Both the position numbers and the translations under genes were made by a program. Under the pieces are notes generated by a model, which made no database searches, was not told the DNA's origin, and saw nothing but the letters and a program-made list of their open reading frames with translations. Positions 16,555 through 25,906 of a stretch of DNA of 64,000 nt are shown piece by piece; the stretch's first letter is position 1; the number at the start of each line of letters is the position of its first letter. The DNA is from Arthrobacter sp. ZGTC131 (lineage in GTDB: Bacteria > Actinomycetota > Actinomycetes > Actinomycetales > Micrococcaceae): assembly GCF_002929275.1 (NCBI RefSeq), contig NZ_PJIK01000006.1, positions 78,019-142,018 of the forward strand, written 5' to 3'.

Positions 16555-17052
16555 TCAGTGGCTGAGGATCTGCTCGCGGAGGATGTCTGCGTGCCCGCAG
16601 TGCTGGGCGAGCTCGCGCAGCATGTGCAGGTACACCCAGCGCAGCGGCAGCGGGCCCCGCCGATTCCCGTTGACAAAGTCGTCGAGGTGCAGCGCGGATG
16701 CCGCCCGGCGCGACGCCTCGCAGGCGTCGCGGTGGGCGGCCTGGATGCTGTCAATCGTGTCCTGGTCACTAAGGACGAATGACTCGTCCGGCGTGGCCGG
16801 GATGCCGATGTCTGCGCGGGAGCGGCAGGTGATCGCTTCGTCGAACCAGACCTTTTCCACGAAGGTCGCATGCTTGACCAGTCCCAGCAGCGTGGTCCGC
16901 GAGGGCACCAAAGTCCGGCGCGCCTGCTCCTCGGTCAGGCCGTCCAGGCAGGCATTGAGCCTGCTGCGGTGCTCATCGAGGAAGGCCTCGAACTGGATCC
17001 GCACCGGCTCGTTGATGACGTCCTCGGCGGAAGTGGCTGGAAGCGAAGGCAT
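16555..17052 (-). CDS. DinB/DUF664-family protein
   Basis: 165 aa from ATG 17052 (MPSLPATSAEDVINEP); the frame extends upstream without conserved sequence. Four-helix DinB fold with metal-binding histidines in LVKHATFVEKVWFDE, IQAAHRDACEAS and the C-terminal ELAQHCGHADILREQI. In actinobacteria this family contains mycothiol-dependent enzymes; substrate unknown. Lies 60 bases downstream of the GntR gene on the same strand. Confidence 0.8.
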   Translation of the reverse strand: MPSLPATSAEDVINEPVRIQFEAFLDEHRSRLNACLDGLTEEQARRTLVPSRTTLLGLVKHATFVEKVWFDEAITCRSRADIGIPATPDESFVLSDQDTIDSIQAAHRDACEASRRAASALHLDDFVNGNRRGPLPLRWVYLHMLRELAQHCGHADILREQILSH

Positions 17053-17111
17053 GCACGCAGTATGCCAAGGGGGCCGCGCGGCGGCAACGGATGGCACGGT
17101 CAGTGAGGGCC

Positions 17112-17864
17112 TCAAGTGTCCGTTCGCGCTGTCAGCCCCATGAACATCGTCCGGTGCAGGATGTCCACGTGCTTGCGGGCGATCTCCACGGCCTCGTCGC
17201 CGTGGCCAGCGCGCAGGGCCGCCACCAGTGCGACATGGTCGCAGTTTGATTTGTGCAGCAGCTCGATCGGGTAGGGGATGAAGTAGGCATATAGCTCTGC
17301 CAGCGTTTCGTGATAAGCCTCTACGGCGGTCCCCAGCCCCGACGCGGTGCCCACCAGCTGGTGGAACTGCTCGTCTGCCTGGTGGTAATCGGACCAGTCC
17401 GTGGATTCGGCCATGTCACGGGTCAGCTGGTCGAGCTCATCCAGCTGCTCGGCCGTGGCGTTGATGGCCGCGTAGTGCGTCACCGCGCATTCGAAGAGCA
17501 GCCTCCGGTCCACCAGCCGGTTCACGGCCTGGGATTCGGCCGGCGACGCCGAGAGTTCGGCCAGCACGTTCCGCGGCGGCTCGTCGGCCACGAACGTTCC
17601 GCCGCCGCGGCCGCGGCGGCGGACCACGACGCCCTGTTCCGCCAGGCTCGCCAGCGCGCGGCGGGCGGTGATCGGGCTGACGGACAGGCCCAAGGCCACG
17701 TCCTCCTGGTCGGGCAGGCGTTCGCCGGGTTTGAGCAGCCCCAGCGAAATCGCCATGCCGATCCGCAGCCGGACGGCATCGATGGCGCTGCGGCGGTCGA
17801 TGCCGGCCAGCCTGCCGGCGCCGATCGGTGAGGTGTCGGCGGTGTCCTCCAACTGACGGGTCAT
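17112..17864 (-). CDS. GntR-family (FadR/FCD) transcription regulator
   Basis: 250 aa from ATG 17864. N-terminal winged HTH (GERLPDQEDVALGLSVSPIT, ARRALASLAEQGVVVRRRGR) and an all-helical FCD domain whose metal/ligand-binding residues are in ECAVTHYAA, ADEQFHQLVG and ALRAGHGDEAVEIARKHVDI. Divergent from the nitrilase-permease-nitrilase operon, which it probably represses; a candidate operator sits between them. A broken copy of this gene lies at 5231-5783. Confidence 0.87.
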   Translation of the reverse strand: MTRQLEDTADTSPIGAGRLAGIDRRSAIDAVRLRIGMAISLGLLKPGERLPDQEDVALGLSVSPITARRALASLAEQGVVVRRRGRGGGTFVADEPPRNVLAELSASPAESQAVNRLVDRRLLFECAVTHYAAINATAEQLDELDQLTRDMAESTDWSDYHQADEQFHQLVGTASGLGTAVEAYHETLAELYAYFIPYPIELLHKSNCDHVALVAALRAGHGDEAVEIARKHVDILHRTMFMGLTARTDT

Positions 17865-17914
17865 ATCCGCTACTTTACGGCCCAATCCCGCCTCTTCCCA
17901 TAATTGGATCATTC

Positions 17915-17936
17915 TGATCTAATATAGTGCAGATCA
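17915..17936. promoter_or_regulatory. GntR operator candidate
   Basis: TGATCT, 10 bases, AGATCA: inverted arms overlapping a TAATAT (-10-like) sequence, 10 bases before the first nitrilase gene and 50 before the GntR start on the other strand. Confidence 0.5.
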
Positions 17937-17946
17937 CATCCCCAAC

Positions 17947-18837
17947 GTGGAGAACACCATGCAGCGCACCCTTCCCCTCATCGCGGCCCAGGCCCGGCCC
18001 CGCCTCATCGGCGAACCCGTCTCGGCGTTCGCGGAGGAGGTCACAGCCGCCCTCGCCGTCCAGCCGCACAGCACGCTGGTCGTCTTCCCGGAGCTGCACC
18101 TGTTCGGCGATTCCGACCCCGACCAGCAGCGCACCGAAATGCTCCAAGCCTCCGCTGAGCCGCTGGACGGCCCGCGGGTCAAGGAGCTCCGGCAGCTTGC
18201 CGCGGACCTGGGCATCTGGCTGGTCCCGGGCAGCGTGTGCGAGCGCGGCCCGGAGGGGCAGCTGTTCAACACTCAGTTGGTCCTGTCCCCGGAAGGGGAG
18301 CTCTCCGGCTACTACCGGAAGGTCTTCCCGTGGCGCCCGTTCGAGCCCTACGACCCCGGCGACCGGTTCACCACCGTGGACCTGGCCGGCGTCGGCAGGG
18401 TGGGCCTGAACATCTGCTACGACGCGTGGTTCCCGGAGGTCTCCCGCCAGCTTGCCTGGATGGGCGCCGAGGTGATCCTGAACGTCGTCAAAACCACGAC
18501 GCCGGACCGCCGGCAGGAGCTGGTGCTGGCCAAGGCCAACGCCATCGTGAACCAGGTCTTCGTGGTCAGCGTCAACTGCGCCGGTCCCACCGGCAAGGGC
18601 CTGAGCATCATCGTCGACCCCGAGGGCAACACCCTGGCCGAGGCCCCCGACGACGCGCCGGTGCTGCTCACCGCGGAACTGGACCTTGCCGCCGTCGAGC
18701 ACGTCAGGACGCACGGCACCGAAAACCTCAACCGCCCCTGGTCCCAGTTCCGCGACGGCGAAGATGCCGTCGAACTGCCCGTGTACCAGGGCCGGATCAG
18801 CCCGGACACCTGGGCTCCCCAGACCTTCAACGCTTAA
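17947..18837 (+). CDS. Carbon-nitrogen hydrolase (nitrilase superfamily)
   Basis: 296 aa. Cleaves amide or nitrile C-N bonds. Catalytic Glu in VVFPELHLFG, Lys in GYYRKVFPW and Cys in LNICYDAWFPEVS are all present, so it should be active. First gene of the operon nitrilase-permease-nitrilase; ATG 17947 with GTGGAG upstream. The permease presumably brings in the amide substrate. Confidence 0.87.
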   Translation: MENTMQRTLPLIAAQARPRLIGEPVSAFAEEVTAALAVQPHSTLVVFPELHLFGDSDPDQQRTEMLQASAEPLDGPRVKELRQLAADLGIWLVPGSVCERGPEGQLFNTQLVLSPEGELSGYYRKVFPWRPFEPYDPGDRFTTVDLAGVGRVGLNICYDAWFPEVSRQLAWMGAEVILNVVKTTTPDRRQELVLAKANAIVNQVFVVSVNCAGPTGKGLSIIVDPEGNTLAEAPDDAPVLLTAELDLAAVEHVRTHGTENLNRPWSQFRDGEDAVELPVYQGRISPDTWAPQTFNA

Positions 18838-18847
18838 GGAACCACCC

Positions 18848-20203
18848 GTGACAACTACACCCACCCTGACCCGCACGCTGAGGCTGCCCTCGCTGGTCCT
18901 GTTCGGCCTGGCGTACCTGACCCCGCTGATTGTGCTGGGAATCTTCGGCATCATCGCCGAAACCACCGGCGGGGCGTCGCCGGCCGCCTACCTGGTGGCC
19001 ATGGTCGCCATGCTGTTCACGGCGCACAGCTACGGCCGGATGGCCATCGCGTACCCCGTGGCCGGTTCCGCCTACACCTACGTCCGCCGCTCCATCGATC
19101 CGAGGGTCGGGTTCCTGGTGGGCTGGGCCATCCTGCTGGACTACCTCTTCCTGCCCATGGTCATCTGGCTCATCGGCGGCTCCTACCTGACCGCGCAGTT
19201 CCCCGGAATCCCCATCGGAGTCTGGATCGTGGGCTTCATCCTCATCACCACCATGCTGAATATCCTGGGCATCAAGGTGGCGGATAAGGCCAACTACGTA
19301 TTGATGGCCTTCCAGCTGCTGGTCATCGTGTTCTTCGTGGCGCTGTCCATCGGCAACGTGGTGTCCACCTCCGGCGCCGGCGGCCTGGCCAGCACCCAGC
19401 CGTTCTTCAACGACACCTCCAGCATCGCCACCATCTCCGCCGGTGCGGCCATCGCCGCGTACTCGTTCCTCGGGTTCGACGCCGTCACCACCCTCACCGA
19501 GGAGACCATCAACCCGCGCAAGAACATGCCGCGCGCCATCATGCTCATCGCCCTGATCGGCGGCGGCATCTTCGTGACCGTCTCCTACGTAACCCAACTG
19601 GTCCACCCCGGCGGCGTGTTCGAGGACTCGGCCTCCGCGGCCAGCTTCATCGCCTTGCAGATCGGCGGGCAGCTGTTCGGTGCCGTGTTCCTCGCCGGCC
19701 TGGTGGTGGCGCAGTTCGCCTCCGGCCTCGCCGCGCAGGCCAGCGCCTCCCGCCTGCTGTACGCCATGGGCCGGGACTCGGTCCTGCCCAAGGCGTTCTT
19801 CGGCCGGCTCAGCGCCAAGTTCCACACCCCGGTGGTCAACCTGATCGTCACCGGCATCATCGGCCTGATCGCGATCTTCCTGGACGTGGCCACCTCCACC
19901 TCGTTCATCAACTTCGGCGCCTTCACCGCCTTCACCCTGGTCAACGCCTCCGTGGTCTTCCACTACGTGCGCCAGCGCCGGGCCGGGAACCAGCTGAACC
20001 CGGTGTCCTACGTGGCGGTCCCGGTGATCGGCGCCATCATCTGCGCCTACCTGCTCTCACAGCTGGACAGCAACGCCATTACGCTGGGAGTGTCCTGGCT
20101 GGTGCTGGGCGTGGTGGTCCTGGCCCTGATCACGCGCGGCTTCAGGGCGGCGCCACCGGAAATGACGGCCACAGAAAAGGCGACGGTGGAGGCGGCCGCC
20201 TGA
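18848..20203 (+). CDS. APC-family permease
   Basis: 451 aa from GTG 18848, with TAAGGA of the preceding stop acting as RBS; the frame extends further upstream only as antisense-free overlap with the nitrilase gene. About 12 membrane helices; GLAYLTPLIVLGIFGIIAETTGG and SYGRMAIAYPVAGSAYTYVRR match the putrescine/amino acid importers of the PuuP branch. Acts in the inner membrane with the two nitrilases as an uptake-and-hydrolysis unit. Confidence 0.85.
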   Translation: MTTTPTLTRTLRLPSLVLFGLAYLTPLIVLGIFGIIAETTGGASPAAYLVAMVAMLFTAHSYGRMAIAYPVAGSAYTYVRRSIDPRVGFLVGWAILLDYLFLPMVIWLIGGSYLTAQFPGIPIGVWIVGFILITTMLNILGIKVADKANYVLMAFQLLVIVFFVALSIGNVVSTSGAGGLASTQPFFNDTSSIATISAGAAIAAYSFLGFDAVTTLTEETINPRKNMPRAIMLIALIGGGIFVTVSYVTQLVHPGGVFEDSASAASFIALQIGGQLFGAVFLAGLVVAQFASGLAAQASASRLLYAMGRDSVLPKAFFGRLSAKFHTPVVNLIVTGIIGLIAIFLDVATSTSFINFGAFTAFTLVNASVVFHYVRQRRAGNQLNPVSYVAVPVIGAIICAYLLSQLDSNAITLGVSWLVLGVVVLALITRGFRAAPPEMTATEKATVEAAA

Positions 20204-20240
20204 GTTTGGGCCGCCGGCTGACCACAGGGAAGGAAGAACC

Positions 20241-21029
20241 GTGAGGATAGCGCTCGGGCAGCTGGAGTCGGGCACCGACATCCGGGCCAACCTGGCCGCG
20301 GTCGACCGGTTCGCCGGCGAGGCTGCCCGCGACGGCGCCGCGCTGGTCGCCTTCCCGGAATACGCCACGTACGAGAAGAAGACGGTGGACGCGACGTTCC
20401 CCGAGGTGGCCGAGCCGCTGGACGGTCCCGTCTGCCGGGAACTCGCCGGCACCGCCCGCCGCCACCGCATCGCGCTGGTGGCGGGCGTGGTGGAAACGTC
20501 GGAGGATCCGGGCAAGGCGTATAATACCCTGGTGGCGTTCGGGCCCGACGGCGGCAGGCTCGCCGTCTACCGGAAGATCCACCTCTTCGACGCGCAGGGC
20601 TTCGGTGAGTCGACGTTCATCAAACCGGGCCCGTCCACCAACCCCGTGGTGTTCGAGTCCGGGGGAGCGCGGTTCGGCCTGATGACCTGCTACGACCTGC
20701 GGTTCCCGGAGCTGGCCAGGTCACTGGCCGACGCCGGTGCCGAGGTCCTGTTGGTTTGCTCGTCGTGGGTGCCGGGAACCCACAAGACGGAGCAGTGGCT
20801 GGCGCTGAACGCTGCGCGAGCCATTGAGAACAGCGTGTACGTGGCGGGAGTGTGCCAGGCCCCGCCGGTCTCCGTGGGCCGCAGCGTCCTGGTGGATCCA
20901 ATGGGGTTCACCGAGACCGACCTGGGCCTTGAACCGGGGGTGCAGACGGTGGAGATCTCGCTTGCGACAGTGGCGCGGGTAAAGGAGCAATTCCCGATGT
21001 TCCGGCAGCGGCGGCTGCCGCAGCCCTGA
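20241..21029 (+). CDS. Carbon-nitrogen hydrolase (nitrilase superfamily)
   Basis: 262 aa from GTG 20241 (AAGGAAGAACC upstream). Catalytic triad: Glu in VAFPEYATYE, Lys in VYRKIHLFDA, Cys in GLMTCYDLRFPE. Shorter and only distantly like the first nitrilase of the operon, closer to the omega-amidase/Nit type that acts on small amides. A relic of a related gene end (VARAREQFPIFRQRRL) occurs at 27.7 kb. Confidence 0.86.
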   Translation: MRIALGQLESGTDIRANLAAVDRFAGEAARDGAALVAFPEYATYEKKTVDATFPEVAEPLDGPVCRELAGTARRHRIALVAGVVETSEDPGKAYNTLVAFGPDGGRLAVYRKIHLFDAQGFGESTFIKPGPSTNPVVFESGGARFGLMTCYDLRFPELARSLADAGAEVLLVCSSWVPGTHKTEQWLALNAARAIENSVYVAGVCQAPPVSVGRSVLVDPMGFTETDLGLEPGVQTVEISLATVARVKEQFPMFRQRRLPQP

Positions 21030-21127
21030 CTGGCTTCCACGACTGCCACCAAGAGGCGGGGCCCACAAAGCAGGAGTGCTGCGGCGGCGCCAGTAACCGC
21101 GGAGCGATGTTTCTGCCGGGCCGCTAG

Positions 21128-22153
21128 CTAAGAGGCGGGATCGGCGTCACGTTTCGTCGGCCGGTACCCGGCAAGTTCGGCGCGGATGTCGCCCTCCTCG
21201 TGCCCGCCCTTCTTCTTGCCGAACGGCAGCGCTTTGAGCAGCGGATGCACGATAGCCATGACGACGATGCCCCAGGCGAGTCCGATGACTGCCGAGCACA
21301 ACGTGTTCACGAGCCAGGCCAGGAAGCCGCCAACCACCGCGATCCCCTCGAAGGGGTGCTCGAGGACATGGACCAGGTCATACGGACCGTGCCAGCCGAG
21401 GTCATAGGCCCCCTGCAGCATGATGTGGCCGCCAACCCACAGCATGGCGATCGTTCCGATGAAGGTTATCCCGGCCAGCACGGCGGGCATCCCCTTGACG
21501 AGCAGCTCGCCGAAGCGCTTGGAGCCTGCGGAATCTTTAGCGGCCAGGTGCATCCCGATGTCGTCCATCTTGACGATGAGAGCGACGGCACCATACACGG
21601 CCACCGTAATCACGAGGGCCACGACCACCAGGATGATCGCCCGTGACAGCAAGGAATCCTGGGCCACCTCGTTCATCGAGATGACCATGATCTCGCAGGA
21701 CAGGATGAAGTCGGTGGTGATGGCGCCTTTGATGACCTTGGCCTCGGCCTCCGGGCCGCGTTCAACCGCCGGTGCATCTTCCTCTGCGGTGTGGTGGCCA
21801 CGGAGCTTGTGCCAGACCTTCTCGGCACCCTCGTAGCAAAGGTACGTGCCGCCCAGCATGAGGATGAACGGGATGGCCCATGGGACGAAGGCGCTGACGA
21901 GCAGCAGGGCCGGCAGGATGATCAGCAGTTTGTTCCGGAGCGAACCCCAGAAGATCCGCTTGATCATCGGCAGTTCGCGGGACGGGTCCGCCCCCGACAC
22001 GTACTGCGGGGTAACGGCGGCGTCATCGATTACCACTCCGGCGGCCTTGGCCCCCGCTTTGGCCGCTCCGGCAGCGACGTCGTCCACCGAGGCGGCCGCT
22101 ATGCGGGCCAGGGCTGCGACGTCATCCAGCAGGGCGACGAGACCGCCGCTCAC
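21128..22153 (-). CDS. DUF808-family inner membrane protein
   Basis: 341 aa from GTG 22153. Matches the DUF808 (YedI-like) family: SGGLVALLDDVAALARIAAASVDDVAAGAAKAG at the N-terminus, several membrane helices (LLIILPALLLVSAFVPWAI; AIILVVVALVITVAVYGAV; and others), and TTDFILSCEIMVISM. Function of the family is unknown. Stands alone; 210 bases without a gene separate it from the next ORF. Confidence 0.85.
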   Translation of the reverse strand: MSGGLVALLDDVAALARIAAASVDDVAAGAAKAGAKAAGVVIDDAAVTPQYVSGADPSRELPMIKRIFWGSLRNKLLIILPALLLVSAFVPWAIPFILMLGGTYLCYEGAEKVWHKLRGHHTAEEDAPAVERGPEAEAKVIKGAITTDFILSCEIMVISMNEVAQDSLLSRAIILVVVALVITVAVYGAVALIVKMDDIGMHLAAKDSAGSKRFGELLVKGMPAVLAGITFIGTIAMLWVGGHIMLQGAYDLGWHGPYDLVHVLEHPFEGIAVVGGFLAWLVNTLCSAVIGLAWGIVVMAIVHPLLKALPFGKKKGGHEEGDIRAELAGYRPTKRDADPAS

Positions 22154-22363
22154 AGATCGCCCCCGTGCTGCTCAAGGGTGGACGGCTGAGTGTGGTTGCC
22201 TATGTCGAGGCGTGTGATTGGCATGTTTGAAGTATATCGACGGCGGACAGCGCATCGACGGGAGTGGCGTGTGCTAACTGCGGTGATGCCGGCCCGGCTG
22301 CGCGTTTGACTCCCATTCCGTCACGACCCGGAGCGTGCTTGTTCCCTGTCCGCCAGAGCTAAA

Positions 22364-24037
22364 CTACCCCGCCACCGCAGCCTTCGCGGCCTGCGAGGCT
22401 TGCATCCATTCGCTCAGCCACGGGGCCCGGACGCTCGACGTGATCCGGCAGTCGGCCACGAAGGTTCCCCTGGCGCCGGCCTCGATCCAGTCCTTAAGTG
22501 CAGCAAGGTCCGCCAGTGAGCGGATGATCGCCGACTCGGCACCGAGCGCGCGGGCGATGCCGCTGAAGTCCACCTCGGGGATCAGCATCGGCTGTTCGGT
22601 CAGGCCCTGGGAGCCGTACTGGTGGATTTCGGCCCCGTAGGCGGCGTCGTTGTAGATCACCACGATGGCACTGCCCGCCGCTCCAATCAGCGATTCGAGG
22701 TCGGACAGTCCCATCAGGAAACCGCCGTCGCCGGAGGCCAGCACCAGGGTGCGGCCGTCCTCCACTGCGCGGGCTGTCCCGACGGCGCTGGCAAGGCCCA
22801 GCCCGATGGCCTGGTAGGCGGTCCCCACCATCACCAGGTCCTGGGGCCTCGGGATGCGCCAGTACATGGGTGCCCAGCCGACGAAGTGCCCGCCGTCCTG
22901 GACCACCGTGCGGCGCTCCGGCAGCACCGCATCCAGTGCCGTGGCAAGGGACCGCGGGTCCAGCCGGCCGTCCGGCGTCTCCGCAGAGCCTGGATGGTGC
23001 GCCGACCCCTCGGCCAGCCGCCGCCGGGCTTCCGCGCGCCAGGCTTCTGCGCGGCTGGCGTCCGGCGAGGCCGGGCCATCCAGCATACTCAGGATGTTTC
23101 CCGCAGCAGACTTCACGTCCGCGCTGACGAACGTATCCACCCGGGGGTGCGTCGGCTGCAGGGCGGTGTCGATCTGGATGACGGTGCTGTCCGGGCCGAG
23201 CAGGTGCCCGAACCGCATGGTGAAGGGGCTCAGGCTTGCCCCGGCCACGAGGACCACATCGGCCTCGCCCATGAGCCCGGCCGCGGTGTCCGTGCCGAAG
23301 CCGCCCGCGACGCCGAGGTACCCGTCGCCCTGGAGGAGGTTGAGCGCCAGGGCGGTTCCAGCGGTCAGCGCGCCCAGGCGGTCGGCCAGCTTCCGGAGCT
23401 CCGGGCCGGCTCCGGCGAGATGCGCACCGCGGCCGGCGAGGATCAACGGCCGCTTCGCCCCGGCGAGCAGGCGGGCTACCTGCCCAAGGCCGCCGTCGAC
23501 GTCGTCCGTCACCTTTGATGCCGACGGCGCCGGAAGTTCCTCGTCCCCAGCCTCGAGTGCCGCGAGGTCGTAGGGAATGGCAATGACGACGGCGGTCCGC
23601 CTGGTCAGCGCGTACTCCACCGCCTGCTGCGTGATGGAACCCGCGGCGTCGCGGGTGACGGTGAAGGTCGCCGCGCCGAGGCCCGCGGCGATTGCCGCCT
23701 GGTCCACGTCCTGGGGCCGGGCGCCGCTGCTCGGAGCGTCCCCGGTGACCAGCACGACGGGGATTTGTGCCTGGACAGCCTCTGCGAGGGCGGTGAGTGC
23801 ATTGGTGTAGCCGGGGCCGTAGGTGGTGGTGCCTGCTGCGAGACGTCCTGACGTCCGGTAGTAGGCGTCGGCCGCGGCGATGGCGGCGCCTTCATGGCGG
23901 ACGGGGGAGAAGCGGAGGCCCAGCTTTTCCGCGGCGTCCAGGAAGTAGACGTTTCCGTTGCCCATAACGCCGAAGACATCGCTGAGATAGCTGCTGAGAA
24001 CCTGCGCCACGCGGCCGGAGACGGTAAGTGAAGTCAT
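22364..24037 (-). CDS. Thiamine diphosphate-dependent enzyme (acetolactate synthase/decarboxylase type)
   Basis: 557 aa. Three-domain ThDP fold: N-terminal Pyr domain with the activating Glu in VRHEGAAIAAADAY, central domain (KRPLILAGRGAHLAGAGPEL), and C-terminal PP domain with the ThDP/Mg motif GDGGFLMGLSDLES...NDAAYG. The family includes acetolactate synthase, benzoylformate and phenylpyruvate decarboxylases. Its neighbours (Lrp regulator, HisC-type aminotransferase, permease) suggest a 2-oxo acid from an amino acid as substrate; inference only. Confidence 0.85.
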   Translation of the reverse strand: MTSLTVSGRVAQVLSSYLSDVFGVMGNGNVYFLDAAEKLGLRFSPVRHEGAAIAAADAYYRTSGRLAAGTTTYGPGYTNALTALAEAVQAQIPVVLVTGDAPSSGARPQDVDQAAIAAGLGAATFTVTRDAAGSITQQAVEYALTRRTAVVIAIPYDLAALEAGDEELPAPSASKVTDDVDGGLGQVARLLAGAKRPLILAGRGAHLAGAGPELRKLADRLGALTAGTALALNLLQGDGYLGVAGGFGTDTAAGLMGEADVVLVAGASLSPFTMRFGHLLGPDSTVIQIDTALQPTHPRVDTFVSADVKSAAGNILSMLDGPASPDASRAEAWRAEARRRLAEGSAHHPGSAETPDGRLDPRSLATALDAVLPERRTVVQDGGHFVGWAPMYWRIPRPQDLVMVGTAYQAIGLGLASAVGTARAVEDGRTLVLASGDGGFLMGLSDLESLIGAAGSAIVVIYNDAAYGAEIHQYGSQGLTEQPMLIPEVDFSGIARALGAESAIIRSLADLAALKDWIEAGARGTFVADCRITSSVRAPWLSEWMQASQAAKAAVAG

Positions 24038-24157
24038 GCAGGAATCTTGTGGGCTGGTTCACAGATAGGCAAGAGAACCGAGTTGGGTTGGGATATTTGG
24101 CAGGAGTAGGCAGTTGGAAGTGAAAATATGCGCACTGGTGGCCTGCGTCACTCGTAT

Positions 24158-24661
24158 CTAGGTGGAAGGGCGGGACTCCTGCTCCGACAGTCGGCTCAGG
24201 AGGCCGTCGTAGCGGGGCGGCATGAGTTCAACCACGGAAATCGCCGTGCTGGTCCGCTGTATTCCCTCGATTGCAAGGATCTCGTTGGTGATGCGGTAGA
24301 GATCGGCCGTGCTGCGTGCCACCACCTTGGCCATCAGGTCCGCGTCGCCGGTGGTGGCGTGCACCTCGATGACCTCCGGGATGGCCGCGAGCCCGTCTTC
24401 CACCGCTCCCGCCAGGGTCTGGCTGATGGCCAGGGAGAGGAAGGCCATCAGGTCATAGCCAAGTGCGGCGGGGTCCAGCCTGCGGCTGAAGGAGCGGAGG
24501 GCGCCGCTGCGCTCGAGCCGTGATAGCCGGGCGTGGACCGTGTTCCGTGCGACGCCGAGCGTCCGCGAGAGTGCCAGGGCGCTGGCTTCGGGGTCCTTGT
24601 CGAGGGCCAGGATGATCCTGCCGTCGAGAGAATCCAGAGTGCGAGCGTTCGGGATGGTCAT
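24158..24661 (-). CDS. Lrp/AsnC-family transcription regulator
   Basis: 167 aa. HTH in LDSLDGRIILALDKDPEASA and VARNTVHARLSRLERSGALR; C-terminal RAM domain with HATTGDADLMAKVVARST. Divergent from the aminotransferase gene and just upstream of the ThDP enzyme in the same direction, so it is well placed to control both. Confidence 0.87.
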   Translation of the reverse strand: MTIPNARTLDSLDGRIILALDKDPEASALALSRTLGVARNTVHARLSRLERSGALRSFSRRLDPAALGYDLMAFLSLAISQTLAGAVEDGLAAIPEVIEVHATTGDADLMAKVVARSTADLYRITNEILAIEGIQRTSTAISVVELMPPRYDGLLSRLSEQESRPST

Positions 24662-24754
24662 ATTTTCACCACAGACAGTTGAAGTTGAGCAGAAGTCCCA
24701 ATGCGTTGAGCGTATATTGCATTGTGGGCCGGGTCACAATCATGATCGTTCCTC

Positions 24755-25864
24755 ATGACCCGTGATCAGCTCCTGACCGCACCGGACACCGCGCTTCCCA
24801 CCCTTCGTGGCGCTGTGGCCGGACTTCCGCCCTACGTCCCGGGCCGGCGCAGCGCCGGCCCGGACATTGCAGCCCTCGCCAGCAACGAAAGCCACTACGA
24901 ACCACTGCCCGCTGCCGCCGCCGCTGTGGCCGCAGCGGCCGGTACCTTGAACCGCTACCCTGACAGTGCCGCCGTCGAACTCCGTGAACGGATTGCCCGC
25001 CACCTCGGCGTCGCGGCCGGAGAGGTCGCCGTGGGACCCGGCAGCGTCGGCGTCCTCCAGCAGATCATCACCGGCCTTTGCGATGCCGGGGATGAAGTGA
25101 TCTTCGCGTGGCGCTCCTTCGAGGCCTACCCCATCCTGGTTGAGCTGGCAGGCGCCCGGCCGATCCGCATTCCGCTGGACGGCGCTGAGGGGCACGACCT
25201 GGATGCCATGGCCGCGGCCGTCACTGCCCGCACGAAGGTGATCCTGCTCTGCACCCCCAACAATCCCACCGGCGTGCCGATCAGCCATGACCGTATCGAG
25301 GCCTTCCTGCAGGCCGTCCGCTCCGACATCCTCGTGGTGGTCGACGAGGCCTACGTGGAATACGCCGAAGCGGGCAGCGGCCCCGATTCCCTGGCGCTCT
25401 ACCGCCAGTACCCCAACGTCTGCATCCTGCGCACCTTCTCCAAGGCCTACGGGCTCGCCGGCCTGCGGGTGGGATACGCCGTGGCGGCGCCGGCCATCGC
25501 CGAGGGACTGCGCCGGACCGCCCTTCCCTTCTCCGTGAGCGCGCTGGCGCAGAAGGCGGCCGTCGCGTCGCTGGACGCCGGGGAGGAGATGGAAACCCGG
25601 GTGGCCGCCGTCAAGCAGGAACGCGCCCGGATGGCCGCGCAGCTGGAAGCCCGGGGCTGGAAACTGCAGCCGAGCCAGGGCAACTTCCTGTGGATCCGTG
25701 CCGATGACCGCCTCCAGGCGAGGCTCGTGGACGCGTTTGACCGCGCGGGCATCCTGGTCCGGGCGTACCAGGGGGACGGCGTGCGGATCACCGTTGCCGG
25801 CCCCGTCTCCAACGATCGGGTGCTGCAGCTTTTGGAAGCGCACGCGGCCTCGACAATCGACTGA
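24755..25864 (+). CDS. HisC-like pyridoxal-phosphate aminotransferase
   Basis: 369 aa, class I/II aminotransferase of the histidinol-phosphate/aromatic aminotransferase branch. ASNESHYEPLP, NRYPDSAAVELRERIA, CTPNNPTGVP, VVDEAYVEYAE, and the PLP-lysine site TFSKAYGLAGLRVGYAVA are all present. Could be hisC itself but no his genes are nearby; the company of a permease and a ThDP enzyme favours an aromatic or other catabolic aminotransferase. Confidence 0.85.
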   Translation: MTRDQLLTAPDTALPTLRGAVAGLPPYVPGRRSAGPDIAALASNESHYEPLPAAAAAVAAAAGTLNRYPDSAAVELRERIARHLGVAAGEVAVGPGSVGVLQQIITGLCDAGDEVIFAWRSFEAYPILVELAGARPIRIPLDGAEGHDLDAMAAAVTARTKVILLCTPNNPTGVPISHDRIEAFLQAVRSDILVVVDEAYVEYAEAGSGPDSLALYRQYPNVCILRTFSKAYGLAGLRVGYAVAAPAIAEGLRRTALPFSVSALAQKAAVASLDAGEEMETRVAAVKQERARMAAQLEARGWKLQPSQGNFLWIRADDRLQARLVDAFDRAGILVRAYQGDGVRITVAGPVSNDRVLQLLEAHAASTID

Positions 25865-25906
25865 CCTGAAATTCAATCCGTTCCACCTACAACCAGAGGA
25901 CTCCCC

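Noticed and set aside
18827-19963. 378-residue minus-strand open frame over the permease
   Set aside because: Asp/Gly/Glu/His-rich antisense of a membrane protein gene; no RBS, no domain.
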